Position numbers and translations under genes: made by a program
Shown: positions 1 through 11,099 of the stretch, piece by piece
How positions within the stretch are numbered: position 1 is the first letter of the stretch
Layout: the number at the start of each line of letters is the position of its first letter
Notes under the pieces: generated by a model
What the model was told of the DNA's origin: nothing
The model's database searches: none
Seen by the model: only the letters and a program-made list of their open reading frames with translations
Source: Tethya wilhelma
Lineage: Eukaryota; Porifera; Demospongiae; Tethyida; Tethyidae
Assembly: GCA_964030475.1 (NCBI GenBank)
Contig: CAXIPT010000011.1
Coordinates: forward strand, 1,685,780-1,749,779
DNA: 64,000 nucleotides
Reading direction: 5' to 3'

Positions 1-614
1 GGAAGTAAACAGGAACTTGTAAATTGCCACGTGTAGCATTTTAGAAGATCCAGAAGCTGACTGCATCTCTGACATGACATAATATTAATTTTTCGCATGC
101 ATGTGATAATAATGAGGGTCAAATTTCACAAAAATTTACATCAAATCATCAAAAACTACATCTCAAACATAAAACCATTGACCCACATACACAGCTAGCT
201 AGAAAATACCGCACATAGATGAGGTAGTCGTGTTCATTATCCGTTCAAATCAGAAAGATATTGAACTTGAATCAAGTAAACAAGAAAGTTGGACTGTTTT
301 ATTATTGTTGGACCCGTTCAAGGCGATGAATTTGTTGTATTTTGACAAAACTCATGAGAATAATAGGGAGACTTTACGGCAATAATCGGACGTTTTTGTA
401 GGCAGTGCGGAATAGAATAATCGGTAAAATTTTGAGCATAATAGCCGCAGGCCGCCTAATTGGCAGTTAGCATGCAGATGGCTCTACCGAAAGAGCATGC
501 TTTAATTCACCACACCTGCACACTTGGAAGCTTTAGCCGAGGGTGCTAGCGCAGGTTAATTTCCGAGACACATAGCATTCCATTTGTTGCCACATTCAAA
601 AGGGGAACTAACTG
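1..614. other. AT-rich non-coding stretch, no gene seen
   Basis: No convincing exon, RNA gene or complete transposon is visible here. The open frames are short and have no splice context or recognisable domain. Confidence 0.5.
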
Positions 615-784
615 GTATAGCCGGAAATTTTGGCAGGGAATTAAATTTGGCGGATTGGCTGATGAGACTTAGTATACACATATATACATGCCAAATTAAA
701 TACACAAATATATTATATTTAGTGCACGCGCATATACGTATGACATTGTACGTATGCTCAATCTGCCAAATTTTCCGGCTATAC
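615..784. mobile_element. 170-bp miniature inverted-repeat element
   Basis: The termini are 22-bp inverted repeats at 615-636 and 763-784, differing at one position (outer end GTATAGCCGG). There is no coding capacity, so it reads as a non-autonomous DNA transposon (MITE). The outer sequence resembles the element at 30471-30724 (GTATAGCGGG), which suggests a related family. Confidence 0.65.
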
Positions 785-892
785 AGTACCAATCGGACGT
801 TTACGTGAGACATGGTGTTATCTATTCTCATATCGTTTCAAGTAGCACTTATCCAATAAAAATTAATGAATTATGTATAGCATCAAGAGTGT

Positions 893-1127
893 ATTAGGGA
901 ATGTACGCAACAACATACATATAATATTGCACAGGCATTTTGACTAAATGACGTCACATTCTGTGTAAGTTGAGTGAGTGTCAAAATTAATGTGAATATC
1001 ATTAAAGCAACTGGCATGCAGGTGAGTAGACCAGCTAGCAATTTAATGATATTCACATTTGACACCCACGCACCGTGCTTAAGCACTTAGGCAATGCTGT
1101 ATGTATGTTGTTGCGTACTCCCCTAAT
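893..1127. mobile_element. imperfect palindrome of about 235 bp (MITE-like)
   Basis: The left arm (about 893-1012) and right arm (about 1041-1127) are reverse complements with small interruptions. Matching landmarks are the GTACGCAACAACATACAT tract at the outer end and the AATGTGAATATCATTAAA tract near the centre. It would fold into a long hairpin. No coding capacity. Confidence 0.55.
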
Positions 1128-1194
1128 CCTGACAGTGACACTCTTCGATATGAGTGAACATGCATGAACCAGTCAGTGTAGCGTACTTACGTAC

Positions 1195-1590
1195 TTCCCA
1201 GGCTCACTAACTTGCTTGAAAGGATTTCAATCCAGAAAACTAGAATGTGTTGATCCAACTCTGACAGCACAAAGTAAGTTCTTTTCATGGGTAGACTCAG
1301 TAGTGTACGTACGTTCCTCAGTTAATACTCATTTTGATCGTAAATATGCCTCTACCAAAGCTAGAAGGCTTTGAAACTTTATAGTGTATAAATTTGATCT
1401 AATTAAAAGCGTGGGCGAGGGTACCTCGTTAGTGAACTTTTGCACCAACGTGAAAGGTCAACAGTGTCCAACCTATGAATTTATTTACTACAATGCAGAG
1501 TTCAAAGGTCATTATCAATCCACTTTGCATTATTATGCGCATGCGCAGTAGCTTCTTCCAGCATAATAAAGATTGTTCTAGCTGCAAGCT
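1195..1590 (-). repeat. interspersed repeat B, reverse-oriented divergent copy
   Basis: Read on the minus strand this matches the repeat at 10226-10620 and 49621-50000. Shared landmarks are GCGCATGCGCA, the tract around TGACCTTTGAACT, a run of GTTGGCTCAACACATTCTGG type, and the AAGTAAGT end. It is diverged and interrupted. No coding function seen. Confidence 0.5.
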
Positions 1591-1689
1591 TTTTGTAACC
1601 AATCTCTAGTAGTCTCCACAGAGTCCACACTGTTACAGTTACATCATAAGTTAAAAAAGGGAATGAACAAGTATTAGTAAAGAATTATT

Positions 1690-2075
1690 TTCAAGAAAAG
1701 TATAGGAATTGGCAGTCAGCGGCAGTAAAAAGTATGGAACATGGCATGTCTCAATTTTGGCACATGACTGCTTCATTTTTTATACTGAACTTTTTCCCGG
1801 CAGTCCATTTTATGAAGTTATCTGTCTGTTATATAGTTTACTCCACATGTTACTGCTTAGCCAACCAATAAAGAATTTGACTAATGCAGTGATGGTGTCC
1901 TTCTGTACAGATCTTTGCATCTGATTTAAGACCCTGAGGATCCATATTATGAGGGATCAAAAATAAAAATGAAGTAGTCATGTGCCGAAATTAGGAGATA
2001 CCTTGTTCAAATACCGTGGTAACTTTACAAATACTTTTTACCGCACTGCCCATGTATATTCATACACTACTTTTT
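1690..2075. mobile_element. family A inverted-repeat element, degenerate copy
   Basis: The left side (about 1705-1785) and right side (about 1955-2060) carry, in opposite orientation, the family A end: CAGTAAAAAGTAT..., then ...CACATGACTACTTCATTTTT. Better copies lie at 9849-10225 and 49221-49617. Open frames through it are repeat-derived. Confidence 0.5.
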
Positions 2076-2318
2076 TGTGAATGTCACGGAAATCTCTTGA
2101 TTTAGTGCAAAAATTGTTTTTAAATCAGTATGTATATAATCATACATAAAAATAATAATGACATGCACAAAATTTTATATATACAATCATAACGGTTAAT
2201 AAGATTTACACCGATAAGTTTATTATTTTATGATGTGTGCACGACATATGATATAAATTTTATAGTTGCTGCATGAATTTGAAACATGCAAATGCAACCG
2301 ATGAATGAATTAATCCCG

Positions 2319-4660
2319 TCAGCGGTGAACATACAAAGGGCCAACCCATCCTCCTATGAAGATGAGTGCAATTCCCAGAGTGAAGCCAACATTTGCCATG
2401 TTTAGAATCATGGCAATATGGCCACTGGATTCAGCACTAGGATAGTCACCTTTGGACACATTAAGCGTAGCCTATAGCAATAAGGGATAATCATTATTTT
2501 GATAATAATTATTGAAATTTCATTCTTCAAGTTGATAACGTAATTCTCTATTCTTAGAAGTCATGCATGCAGAGTTTTTGCAGACATTCTTTGCTGAGGA
2601 TGGATTGACTAAGCTATGCAGTCCATGAAGGAAAAGGGGAGGAGAGATAGGGAAAGGAACATTTGCATGGTCAAACATGCCAGGCCAAGTTTTGACCACT
2701 TTGGAATTTAATAATTTACATGACGTCAAGTATTACATGTGCATAACAATACATGCAGCAATCTGATTCAGAGAATCAGGGACCAGGGTATGCACATGCA
2801 ATAATTATGTCAGCGTGCATATGGCAACTCTGACCATGTAGACGTTCTTTCTCATGCATGCAGGTTCTTTTTTCTCCCATCCTCTCCTCCTTTGGAGTCC
2901 TTCCTCTATATACTCTATCCATGAAGAATGTCTGCATCAGGGAAGTTTTTATGCTGGCGAGAAATACTGTAACTTTGATACTAATATAAAATTTAATCCT
3001 TTGATCTTGTCTTGATTTAGCAGAGCACAATATTATCTGCAATGTTTCATAGCCATTAATATTATGCCTTTGTATAGTACTACTCATGCATAGGCCTTTG
3101 CAAATTATGCAAGCATAATTTTGAGCATAATAGGTAAGCATTAGAATCAGAGAATTATTATGCTGGCATAATAGGTGAATTCCTGGCATAATTTGAGCAA
3201 AAACGTTTAATATGAACTATAAAGTTGAACACTTTCTTACTATCTATTGTAGGTTTGAATATCTACAAGGGTTAAGGTTTAATAATTATCTCTCTGCTTT
3301 TATTCTAGATAAATCACCTTATATTATTGCTTAACAATGGCATCTTATCTTAACGACAGTTGTGTCAAATTGTACTCAAAATTGATCTAGGTATCTTGGT
3401 AGATGTTGCGTATTTTGCATGAAAATCATTGACAAATTATGGATCTTAACACGAAAATGTTGAGCATAATAGGTAAAATTGTGGAGCATAATAGGTGAAA
3501 TTGTGAGAATTAGAGCATAGCATAATGGCCAAAAAATTAAGCATAATTTGCAAAGGCCTACTCATGCATGACTTTAACTTTCATTTTTGTGTCAGAATTT
3601 CTATATTATTACGTATTATAAATACAAGTCTATAGTTTGTTTGAAAAATTCTTTACTTGTTCTGGAAACTATAATTATACAGTAGAGAATTAGGTGTAGA
3701 AAAATTTAACAGCATGCAATACAATTTTGAGTTCGGTAAAGATCGTTACACTCAAATACTAGCTATACACGTACGTACGTACGTAAATACACGTACACGA
3801 TACGACTACATATGTTTACGAAGCTAGTATGTAACACATTAAAAACATAATTTTTAGTAACAAAACACCACTTTATATTTCCTTTAAAATTATAAGGTTT
3901 CTGGTTATGTTCATTTAATTATAATAACGAAAAACCACACTTTTAGTGGCATAAGTACCGTATAATAAACATACTAAATTATTATTACAGCATGGTATAT
4001 TATGACACTTACCATTATTGCCATGATTAGAGCTGGTATCCCAAATGCCAATGAAACAATATTCAATATGGCACATACAGCCAAAACTATTGTGGTCAGC
4101 ACCAAGTATGTGTGGGGAGACTTGTAGGCAGGATACTGAAGAGCCCCGACTTGAGGAACTACACCACCAGGTATCTGAATCACACAGTCAAGTTATAATA
4201 GTTGCTGAATTATAGCTATAGTATTCAGTGACATATGTATACTGATTCTGGAGCAAACAAAACTTACTGTATACTGTATTTGCTGTACTGGGAAAGTTCC
4301 CTGTGTGGCCAGTTGTTGAGGATAAACATACCCTGGTACAGATCCATGTTGTACACTAACAGCATGCAAAGGCATCGTGGCTGGGTAATGTGGTGGTTGA
4401 GGCTGACCACCAACATCTTGTTTGTTCCGATTGTCTGAAATAACACTGTAAGCTGGTGGAGCCCCACTTGTTAATTCTGAACCTGTATATAGTAAGGAAT
4501 TAACTCAGCACTTATGATGGCATTAGCAATTATAATTATAGGGCTGACAGTGTTAATAGCACTCAATTGAAGCTTCTATATATAACAATTTGGAGGAAAG
4601 AAAAAAATACGGATCCATAATTATTATTATCATCAGATTCTTAGAAACTTACTTGACATT
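2319..4660 (-). CDS. CD225/dispanin family (IFITM-like) two-pass membrane protein, four exons
   Basis: I read exons on the minus strand at 4654-4660, 4268-4482, 4013-4174 and 2319-2471. All junctions are GT-AG and phases agree, giving 178 residues plus stop. The N-terminal half is Pro/Gln-rich and cytosolic in type, with a PPAY (PPxY-type) motif near residue 11. The C-terminal half has a hydrophobic segment from exon 3 (YLVLTTIVLAVCAILNIVSL), an intracellular loop with the family pattern KGDYPSAESSGHIAMILN, and a second hydrophobic segment with GFTLGIALIFIGG. This loop between two membrane segments defines CD225/dispanin proteins, which include vertebrate IFITMs and proline-rich transmembrane proteins. 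Exon 1 encodes only MS plus one base, so the start is inferred from the ATG and a good donor. It is divergent with the gene at 5004. The exact role in sponges is unknown to me. Confidence 0.82.
2475..3090. other. intron 3 of the CD225 gene, non-coding
   Basis: Most of the large third intron (2472-4012). Open frames across it have no splice or domain support. A hAT-type MITE sits further upstream in the same intron. Confidence 0.5.
3091..3560. mobile_element. 470-bp hAT-like MITE with 8-bp target-site duplication
   Basis: The ends are perfect 20-bp inverted repeats (3091-3110 and 3541-3560; outer sequence TAGGCCTTTGCAAATTATGC). Both sides are flanked by the same 8 bp, CTCATGCA (3083-3090 and 3561-3568). 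An 8-bp target-site duplication with a TAGG start fits the hAT superfamily. Internally the GCATAATAGGT motif recurs several times on both sides. There is no transposase. It lies inside intron 3 of the minus-strand CD225 gene. Confidence 0.8.
3769..3786. repeat. (ACGT)n microsatellite
   Basis: Short run of ACGT tetranucleotides within CD225 intron 3. Confidence 0.7.
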
Positions 4661-5003
4661 TTGCTTTGCTCTGTTTTATTGAAGTACTAGACTACACTGA
4701 CTATCAATATTTATCAAGTAGGATATATAGTTAGAACATCCAGATCAGGTCAGCTAAGACACTCACGCATGATCGTGCGACGTACGACGGGGAATTCTCA
4801 TGACATGACATGCGGGTTTCGCGCCATCTCACGTGCGCATGCTATTATACGTAATTGCGCATTGTATATTTATCGCGTGACTCGCCAAAGATTCGCTATC
4901 ACGCGGCCGCCGGCCGGCCTAAGATATCGTCAGGCCATGTCAGACCACAGCGCGCACTATTTATTCTGTCATTTTTTTGTGGATTACAGGGAAAAGATTC
5001 ATC
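4661..5003. promoter_or_regulatory. shared intergenic region of two divergent CD225 genes
   Basis: The 343 bp between the two start codons is the most GC- and CpG-rich stretch nearby. It includes a GCGGCCGCCGGCCGGC block near 4904-4918. A kappaB-like decamer, GGGAATTCTC, lies at 4790-4799 (one mismatch to GGGRNNYYCC). No clear TATA box was identified. The arrangement implies a bidirectional promoter. This is inferred from geometry and composition, not shown. Confidence 0.5.
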
Positions 5004-5627
5004 ATGTCTACACCACAGGGTCAACCTGTGCACCAGCAAGAGCAAGTCCAGACTCTAGCTCAACCAACTGAACCACGAGGGGTGGTCCAGGCACCAGGTG
5101 ATGCTGTGTACTACTCACAAAGTCCATCCACTGGTGGAGCACCTGTTGTATACGTGAGTTTGTATAGGTTTTATAGTCTATGATGCATATTGAAGATTAT
5201 CATAACTTGTACATGTAGATTGCTGCAGCTTCTAGTCAACCCAAATACGTATACAAGCCAAATGACTTTTGGACAACATCCTTAACAATGACAATTCTCT
5301 GTGGAATATTTTCACCTATTTTCTTGCCATTAACAATCCCAGCTTTGTACTTCTCAACAAAAGTAAGCTGATTAATATACTGGCCAACAAAAACCAAAAT
5401 TATGGATATACATCTTTTATAATAAATTATTATTGTTTGCCTCTATATATAATTATATCATTAAACAGAGCAAACAGTACACAAAGGCCGGATTGATAGA
5501 TAAAGCTAGAAAAGCTGGGATTAAATCAGCTTATCTCAATTTTGTGGCTCTTGTTGGTGCATTTGTTGTAGCCTGTATTGTTACAGGTCTCTTCCTTGGG
5601 CTCTATGGTCCAGTAGCCTTCCGCTAA
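5004..5627 (+). CDS. CD225/dispanin family two-pass membrane protein, three exons
   Basis: Exons at 5004-5153, 5219-5362 and 5469-5627 have GT-AG junctions, all in phase 0, giving 150 residues plus stop. I chose the ATG at 5004 because it starts a Gln/Pro-rich tail (MSTPQGQPVHQQ) like other dispanins; the frame is open further upstream. Segment one (exon 2) is hydrophobic around LTMTILCGIFSPIFLPLTIP. The following loop, with a KAGLIDKARKAGIKSAYLN pattern, and the second segment (VALVGAFVVACIVTGLFLG) match the CD225 layout. It is a paralogue of the divergent neighbour, with the same design but low identity. Vertebrate relatives act in membrane fusion control and trafficking. Activity here is not demonstrable from sequence. 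Confidence 0.82.
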
Positions 5628-7612
5628 CATTATTGGTGATTGTCATTGATGATAATAATTCAGAACATAATTATACTGTCCATGTATGCATATATAATTT
5701 ACTTTAAATTAGGACATGAATAAATAATAATATTAATGCATCACTTTTGTTGTATTTTGAAACAAATATACATTCAGATAACAATTGCAAATAATATACT
5801 ATGATAAACATCAGTTACTTTTAAAATTAGCTGCTGGCCCTGATTTACATTAATTGCAAACATGTTTTTCTCGTTATCTTATCATAGTTGCATGCTTGCT
5901 CCATGGATTCAGGAGATCTGCATGCATGCACAAATTCAATTGGTATATAACTTGACTGTGTAATAACATTGCAAGTTAATTGGCTATATGCCTGAATGCA
6001 TATAGTTGATATAATGCACTACAGTAATAATAATATTAGAACACCCGGCACAAATATAATCATCCATAATTAAAACAGTATAATTATGTTGCATGATGCA
6101 ATTAAAATAACCTGCTGAGCTAGTCTCATTGGCATGACTGCATGCAAGTAAACATGTTTACAGTGTTAATTGATGTCATGATAAAGGCATGCAGCTTGTA
6201 TATGCATGCTCAGGATGCTGATTGCGAGCCGGTACCAATTTTAAGCAGTTAAGAGACCTCATCTCGACCTAGTCTGGCTACGCCAGACTAATCTCGACCT
6301 AGGACAGTCTGGCTCTCAGCATGATCTGATTTATAAGTTGATATTCATAATAATAAATCAATCATTGATGAGCTATAGGGTGTGAGAAACCTTTTGGCAA
6401 TTATGTTTCTGAATTATAGTTATATGTAATAATCAGATGATTGAGATGCCACTCAAGTGACATTCTTCCAGACACCTGATTCAGCCCACACATAGTTGTG
6501 TCTCCAACAGAACACATAAAATACATGCATGGTATTGAGATTTGAAGTCTGACTCAGGCTTCTGATCCTTTCATCTTTGGGTATAAAGGAGTACAGTAAC
6601 CATGGATGCACCTTTATTGGTGCTTAAAAGCCTCAGGCAGATGTTGTTATATACGAAAGAACCCTTGCACTCAGAATCATGGATCACTCCTATAGATACT
6701 AGACTAAGTGCACTATACTTCAAGAAATAATTAAGTGGGCCGCATATTAAAATATGGAAGTGCATGATCATGGATTCACACTCCATGGAGAGTGATTTAA
6801 CATTCAGAAGCTCCATGCATGGTGGGGGTAGCGTGGGACCATGACACTAATACGAATGGAGCAGAGACCTGATTTGAACCATGGCCATGCAGCTCGAAGA
6901 AGATAAGAGTCTCAGGTCACTGAATGTAAACACCTGAGAATAGAAATATAAGTATGGTAAAGGGTCATCACACTAACATGTCCAATGTATGCATATACGT
7001 ATTATTTCTGTGATGACCGCTTACCTGTTGAACTACCAGCTAGATATAACTGCATGGCTAGATAACTGCATGGTGTAATTAAAGGTGTAGCACTGCATGC
7101 CTGAAAATGTCACATCTAAAGGTAACTGATTATATTGTTGTACAAATTATATATATGTACGAGGCTACATTTGGCCTATACTAAAATTAGTAAAAAAAGA
7201 TGTTTCACTGTGATAGCCATTGGTGTACTCCATGGCATCATTGAGCTGCAATCTGGAATTTTTGCTGGCATTTATGATAAAATTGATCAACGTACATTCC
7301 AGTATACATGCATGCATGCATGCACAAAAATACACAATATTCTGCAATCAGTGCCATTTGTAATTAATGAGATTCATAAACATGTCACATGCTTTAATGC
7401 ATGCCTCATGAATATATCTCAGTACCTCAAGTGCATGTACAGTAAGGGAAATCCCTGGCTGTGAGTCACTACACTACACACAAAAGCTATAGGGTGTGTT
7501 TCAGTAACTCATGATCATGCAGTGTTGACTATAACTGTATAGCTGCTTCATAATCAGCTGATTCAGTTCAGACAAAACTAGCTAAAACTATAAACACTGG
7601 GAGCAACTAACA
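5628..7612. other. intergenic, no gene supported
   Basis: AT-rich DNA rich in GCATGCATGCA-type runs. Open frames near 6571-6816 and 7135-7464 lack splice partners and domain signal. The only structured item seen is the 21-bp palindrome at 6270. Confidence 0.45.
6270..6290. mobile_element. 21-bp terminal-repeat-only mini-element with 9-bp target-site duplication
   Basis: A near-perfect palindrome, TAGTCTGG-CTACG-CCAGACTA, is flanked on both sides by the identical 9 bp ATCTCGACC (6261-6269 and 6291-6299). The 8-bp ends are identical to those of the 617-bp Mutator-like element at 18048. It looks like the two ends of that type of element with nothing between them. Confidence 0.6.
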
Positions 7613-9474
7613 ATGGCAAAGATAAGTGTCACTGATGAAACCATAAGGAAACTATTGAAGCTCACACCCTCTGGACCACATGAAGAGGACTCTTTTCAAG
7701 AGGAGCTAGCAAAGACAGGACTAAGTATGCAAAGCTTTACGAGAGGAGTAAGTTGCAAACTACTTTTTTAGTTTAGTTTTGATATAAAAAATAAAGACAA
7801 CACAAGGAAGGAATTGACAGGTTGAATATAATGTATTTAGTCCTAAATGAATATTAAAAATAGCTATAGCTATATTCTTGTATACCCATTGCCAGGTGTG
7901 TGTCAACATGCACTATGCAGAAATTTACATGCTTGAAAGCCGCAAAAATGGTCTGAAATGCACTATATATACTGATGATTTCTGAATAAGGTGCATGGTC
8001 TTAAAATTGAAAAAAATTCTGGGGGATGCCTCCAGACCCCCTATGTAGCTATAAATATTAAATGGAGTGTTGTCACACATGTACACTTTTTGCTCCCTCT
8101 CTTCCAAATTTTTTTAAATGAAACTGTTTCACTGGTCTGTCATTAATGCTGTTGTATACGTATTATGATCCAACCCCCAATTTATATTTTATCATGTGAT
8201 TGCAGTTTTGAGTCCATGGCTTGTCTCATTTTATACAGATTGATCTGATACAAACCATAGATGAATGGGAAGAAGTGAGTTCTAAATCAACTGAACCAAG
8301 CATATAAATGATCTATAGTCACAAATATATAGTTAGAACAGTTACTCATGCATGTGAACTATTAAAGGCTACATGCGTAGCGTTCATAAACTGATTCCAT
8401 TGCATTGTGTGCATGATGTAAAAATTAACACTGGCTTATCAAAACACAATTATACTTAATAATTATATAGTTGCATAATAAACACTATTCATTAGTGATA
8501 CAAACATAATTATGTTGCAAACGATAACGATAAGTTTAAAAAGTTTTTCTTCTAATACAATGGAGCTATTAGTAAATGGAACACAAATTTACACTGTCAA
8601 TTTGGTAATCATGTGCACCAAGGTAGCATTAATAGTATGTATCTACACTCAATCATGCATTCAATAAAATGTCATTAATTAATTACTATTAACTTTAAAC
8701 AACTTATCTTTTTATCATCCAACCTCATAATACACATATATAGGATAAGGGAGAGTACCTGGAATATCAAAGGCAATACGAAGATGTAGGTGACTATATA
8801 TAATATGTATGCTTGTACCATATATAGCTTTAGGTCACACTTCAAAGGTTTACCGCCTGTAGTAAGTTTACATCCACCAGGGTATATCAGGTCAGCTGTG
8901 TTTATATAGTGACCGCTATAAAAGGTATATACAAGTCATGCATCTTTACTATGAGTATCTGTAGTGTGTATATAATGTTTTGTATACCGAGTTTTGTGCT
9001 GTTGTATATAGGTCTTCCCTCTGGCTAAGCCCTACACTGTTAAAAATGATGTGTCACCCAACACGTTAAGTGTGTTCAGACAACAGCTTAAATTACACAT
9101 CATTTTTAACAGTGTATAGCTCAGGAATAACTACAACAGCTCTCATGCAAGAGTGCATGTAGCTACTACATACACACACTAGATATACTCGTAGTAGAAA
9201 TTAAACATTACACCTATACGAGAATTACATATTAAAGAGCCTTCTATTCTGAAACATGAACATTGTGCAGATGATAATGCGCCTGAAACGTCGCTTATCA
9301 GGATTATTCACTAAGAATAGCCAAAAGAAAGGACTAATTGAGAAAATAGAGGGAAATGAGAAGTCAGTCAAGGAGATTAAGGAGAAAATACAAGAACTTG
9401 AAAAACGTATAAATCAGGCAAAATCTGAGATTCGCGAATTGCCCCAGGAATTGCCCCAAGAAGACAAAACATGA
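7613..9474 (+). CDS. small spliced protein with C-terminal coiled coil, unknown function
   Basis: Predicted exons are 7613-7747, 8239-8274, 8744-8785 and 9271-9474. Each has a good donor and acceptor, and all junctions are phase 0, giving 138 residues plus stop. The N-terminal 45 residues (MAKISVTDETIRKLLKL...) are helical and acidic. Exons 2 and 3 add short charged segments (IDLIQTIDEWEE; DKGEYLEYQRQYED). The last exon is basic, then a heptad-rich coiled coil (EKSVKEIKEKIQELEKRINQ) ending in a duplicated ELPQ motif. I do not recognise the family. Consistent phase through four small exons supports a real gene. A small exon could be missed in the 485-bp last intron, which contains a MITE. Confidence 0.6.
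9033..9116. mobile_element. 84-bp MITE with CACTGTTAAAAAT ends
   Basis: The 22-bp inverted ends (9033-9054 and 9095-9116) read TACACTGTTAAAAATGATGT on one side and its reverse complement on the other. The TA at each outer edge could be a Tc1/mariner-type duplication. It lies in the last intron of the small coiled-coil gene. Related ends occur at 57214-57498. Confidence 0.6.
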
Positions 9475-9479
9475 TATAA

Positions 9480-9848
9480 TGTCAATCATGCATACATAAT
9501 TTAATTTTATTATACACCTCTTTTTGTACGTAATACTATATTATACGGATTATGCTTTAACAATTTTAGCTATCATAATAGGATTGATCACAAATTAGTT
9601 TGTGCATGTATCGAAAACTATCAATATAATGAGGTTGATTTATGTACACATTCCATATAATTATACCATCTCTGGATCCCTCATATATTATACAGATCCC
9701 AGCACAAATGCAATGATCTGTACAATAGCACTGTTACAGTAGATTATTATTGCACTGGTTCAAATTCCTAATGATAAGCAGTGGAGTAAAGTATAATTAT
9801 GCAGACAGGTAATTTAAACGACTGGACTGACGGTCAAGCTAAAGTATA
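9480..9848. other. short intergenic stretch, nothing recognised
   Basis: AT-rich sequence downstream of the coiled-coil gene, probably including its 3' UTR. No open frame or repeat stands out. Confidence 0.4.
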
Positions 9849-10225
9849 CAAGTAGTAAAAATTTCAAAAAAATAAGTCGTGTAGGAATGGGCAGTGCAGT
9901 AAAAAGTATTGGAACAAGGAATGTCTCAATTTCGGCACATGACTACTTCATTTTTATTATTGTCTCCCTCATACGGATGGCCCTCAGTGTCGTAAATATA
10001 CAATGACTGCACAAAAGTATCTGCTGCATTGGTTCAAATTCCTACTAATCAGTTGGCTAAGCAGTGGAGTAAAATATAAGTGACAGGCAACTTAAACTGG
10101 AGAACCAGCCAAGAGTTGGGCATAAAAAATGAAGTAGTCATGTGCCGAAATTGAGACATTCCTTGTTCCAATACTTTTTACTGCACTGCCCATTCCTACA
10201 CGACTTATGAAATTTTTACTATTTG
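9849..10225. mobile_element. family A inverted-repeat element (MITE), well preserved
   Basis: It begins CAAGTAGTAAAAATTTC at 9849 and ends with the near-reverse complement at 10209-10225. Arms of about 100 bp carry GGAATGGGCAGTGCAGTAAA and CACATGACTACTTCATTTTT. The non-coding interior is about 170 bp. Other copies are near 1690, 38475, 42035 and 49221. Repeat B follows directly on the right, as it does at 49617, so A and B may be parts of one larger composite. Confidence 0.7.
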
Positions 10226-10830
10226 TTCATCCACTTTTTACAACACTACAGTGTGGAGACTATCAGAGACTGGTTAGTCCCTACAAAAAGCTTAAGTAGC
10301 AGCTGTATGCACTACATTATGCTAGAGAAGGCTAATGCGCATGCGCATAATAATGCCACGTGGGTTAATGACCTTTGAACTTTACCCACAAAATGGCTGC
10401 ATTGTAGCACATGAATTTATACACAAAGTTTCAAAGCTCTCTAGTTTTTGTTTAGGCCTGTTTATGATAAAAACGAGTATCAAGGAATGTAGTACCTATG
10501 AGAAGAACTTACTCTGTGCTGTCAAAGTTGGCTCAACACATTCTGGTTCTCTGGAAATCCTTTTCAAGTAAGTCAGTTAGGAAGTAAGTAAGTAAGTAAG
10601 TACGTTAGCAGAATGGTGGCTTCCCACTAGCGCTCCGTACGAGTGCTGAGGAAAGTTTTTGTGAGCTTTAGACCTTGCATGCAGTTGGTAATCTGTCAGT
10701 GAGAGCCTTTGAGCAACGTTGAAGGCTTAATTTTGTTTGACTAGATTTTTATAGTGAGCAACATTTTGTATTGTGTCTATGGGACAGTCGGTCCATTCCT
10801 ACTATACGTACTACCGTACGTATGATAGGG
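10226..10830 (+). repeat. interspersed repeat B
   Basis: Matches 48813-49215 and 49621-50300, with the minus-strand copy near 1195-1590. Landmarks in order: AGACTATCAGAGACTGG, GCGCATGCGCATAATAATGC, GACCTTTGAACT, GTTGGCTCAACACATTCTGG, a run of AAGTAAGT tetramers, and a terminal hairpin around TACGTACTACCGTACGTA at about 10805. It has no coding potential and is probably a non-autonomous transposon. A single family A end follows at about 10833. Confidence 0.6.
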
Positions 10831-11099
10831 TATAAAAATGAAGTAATCATGTGCCGAAATTGAGACATTCCTTGAGCCAACTTTGACAGCACAAGGTAGG
10901 TTCTATAATTGGACAAATACACTGCAGCATTACAGTTACATTTTCTAATGGTGCACCTTGATTGCTGACATGTAATCTGTTCTTAATGGTGATCGCTAGT
11001 AACAGTGATTTCAGTTTTGCCAACGACACTTTCAAAGACTTCTGAACACTTATGATGAAAATCAGGTAGAGAGTGTAAGAGATGTCAAACAAATATATC

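Noticed and set aside
556..831. Overlapping open frames on both strands (556-831, 584-808)
   Set aside because: They span the inverted-repeat element at 615-784, and coding is not supported by domain, splice or codon signal.
2776..3189. 137-residue minus-strand open frame
   Set aside because: It overlaps intron 3 of the CD225 gene and the hAT-like MITE end. No recognisable domain.
10335..10571. Open frame in repeat B
   Set aside because: The same frame is not kept in the other repeat copies, so it is repeat sequence rather than a gene.
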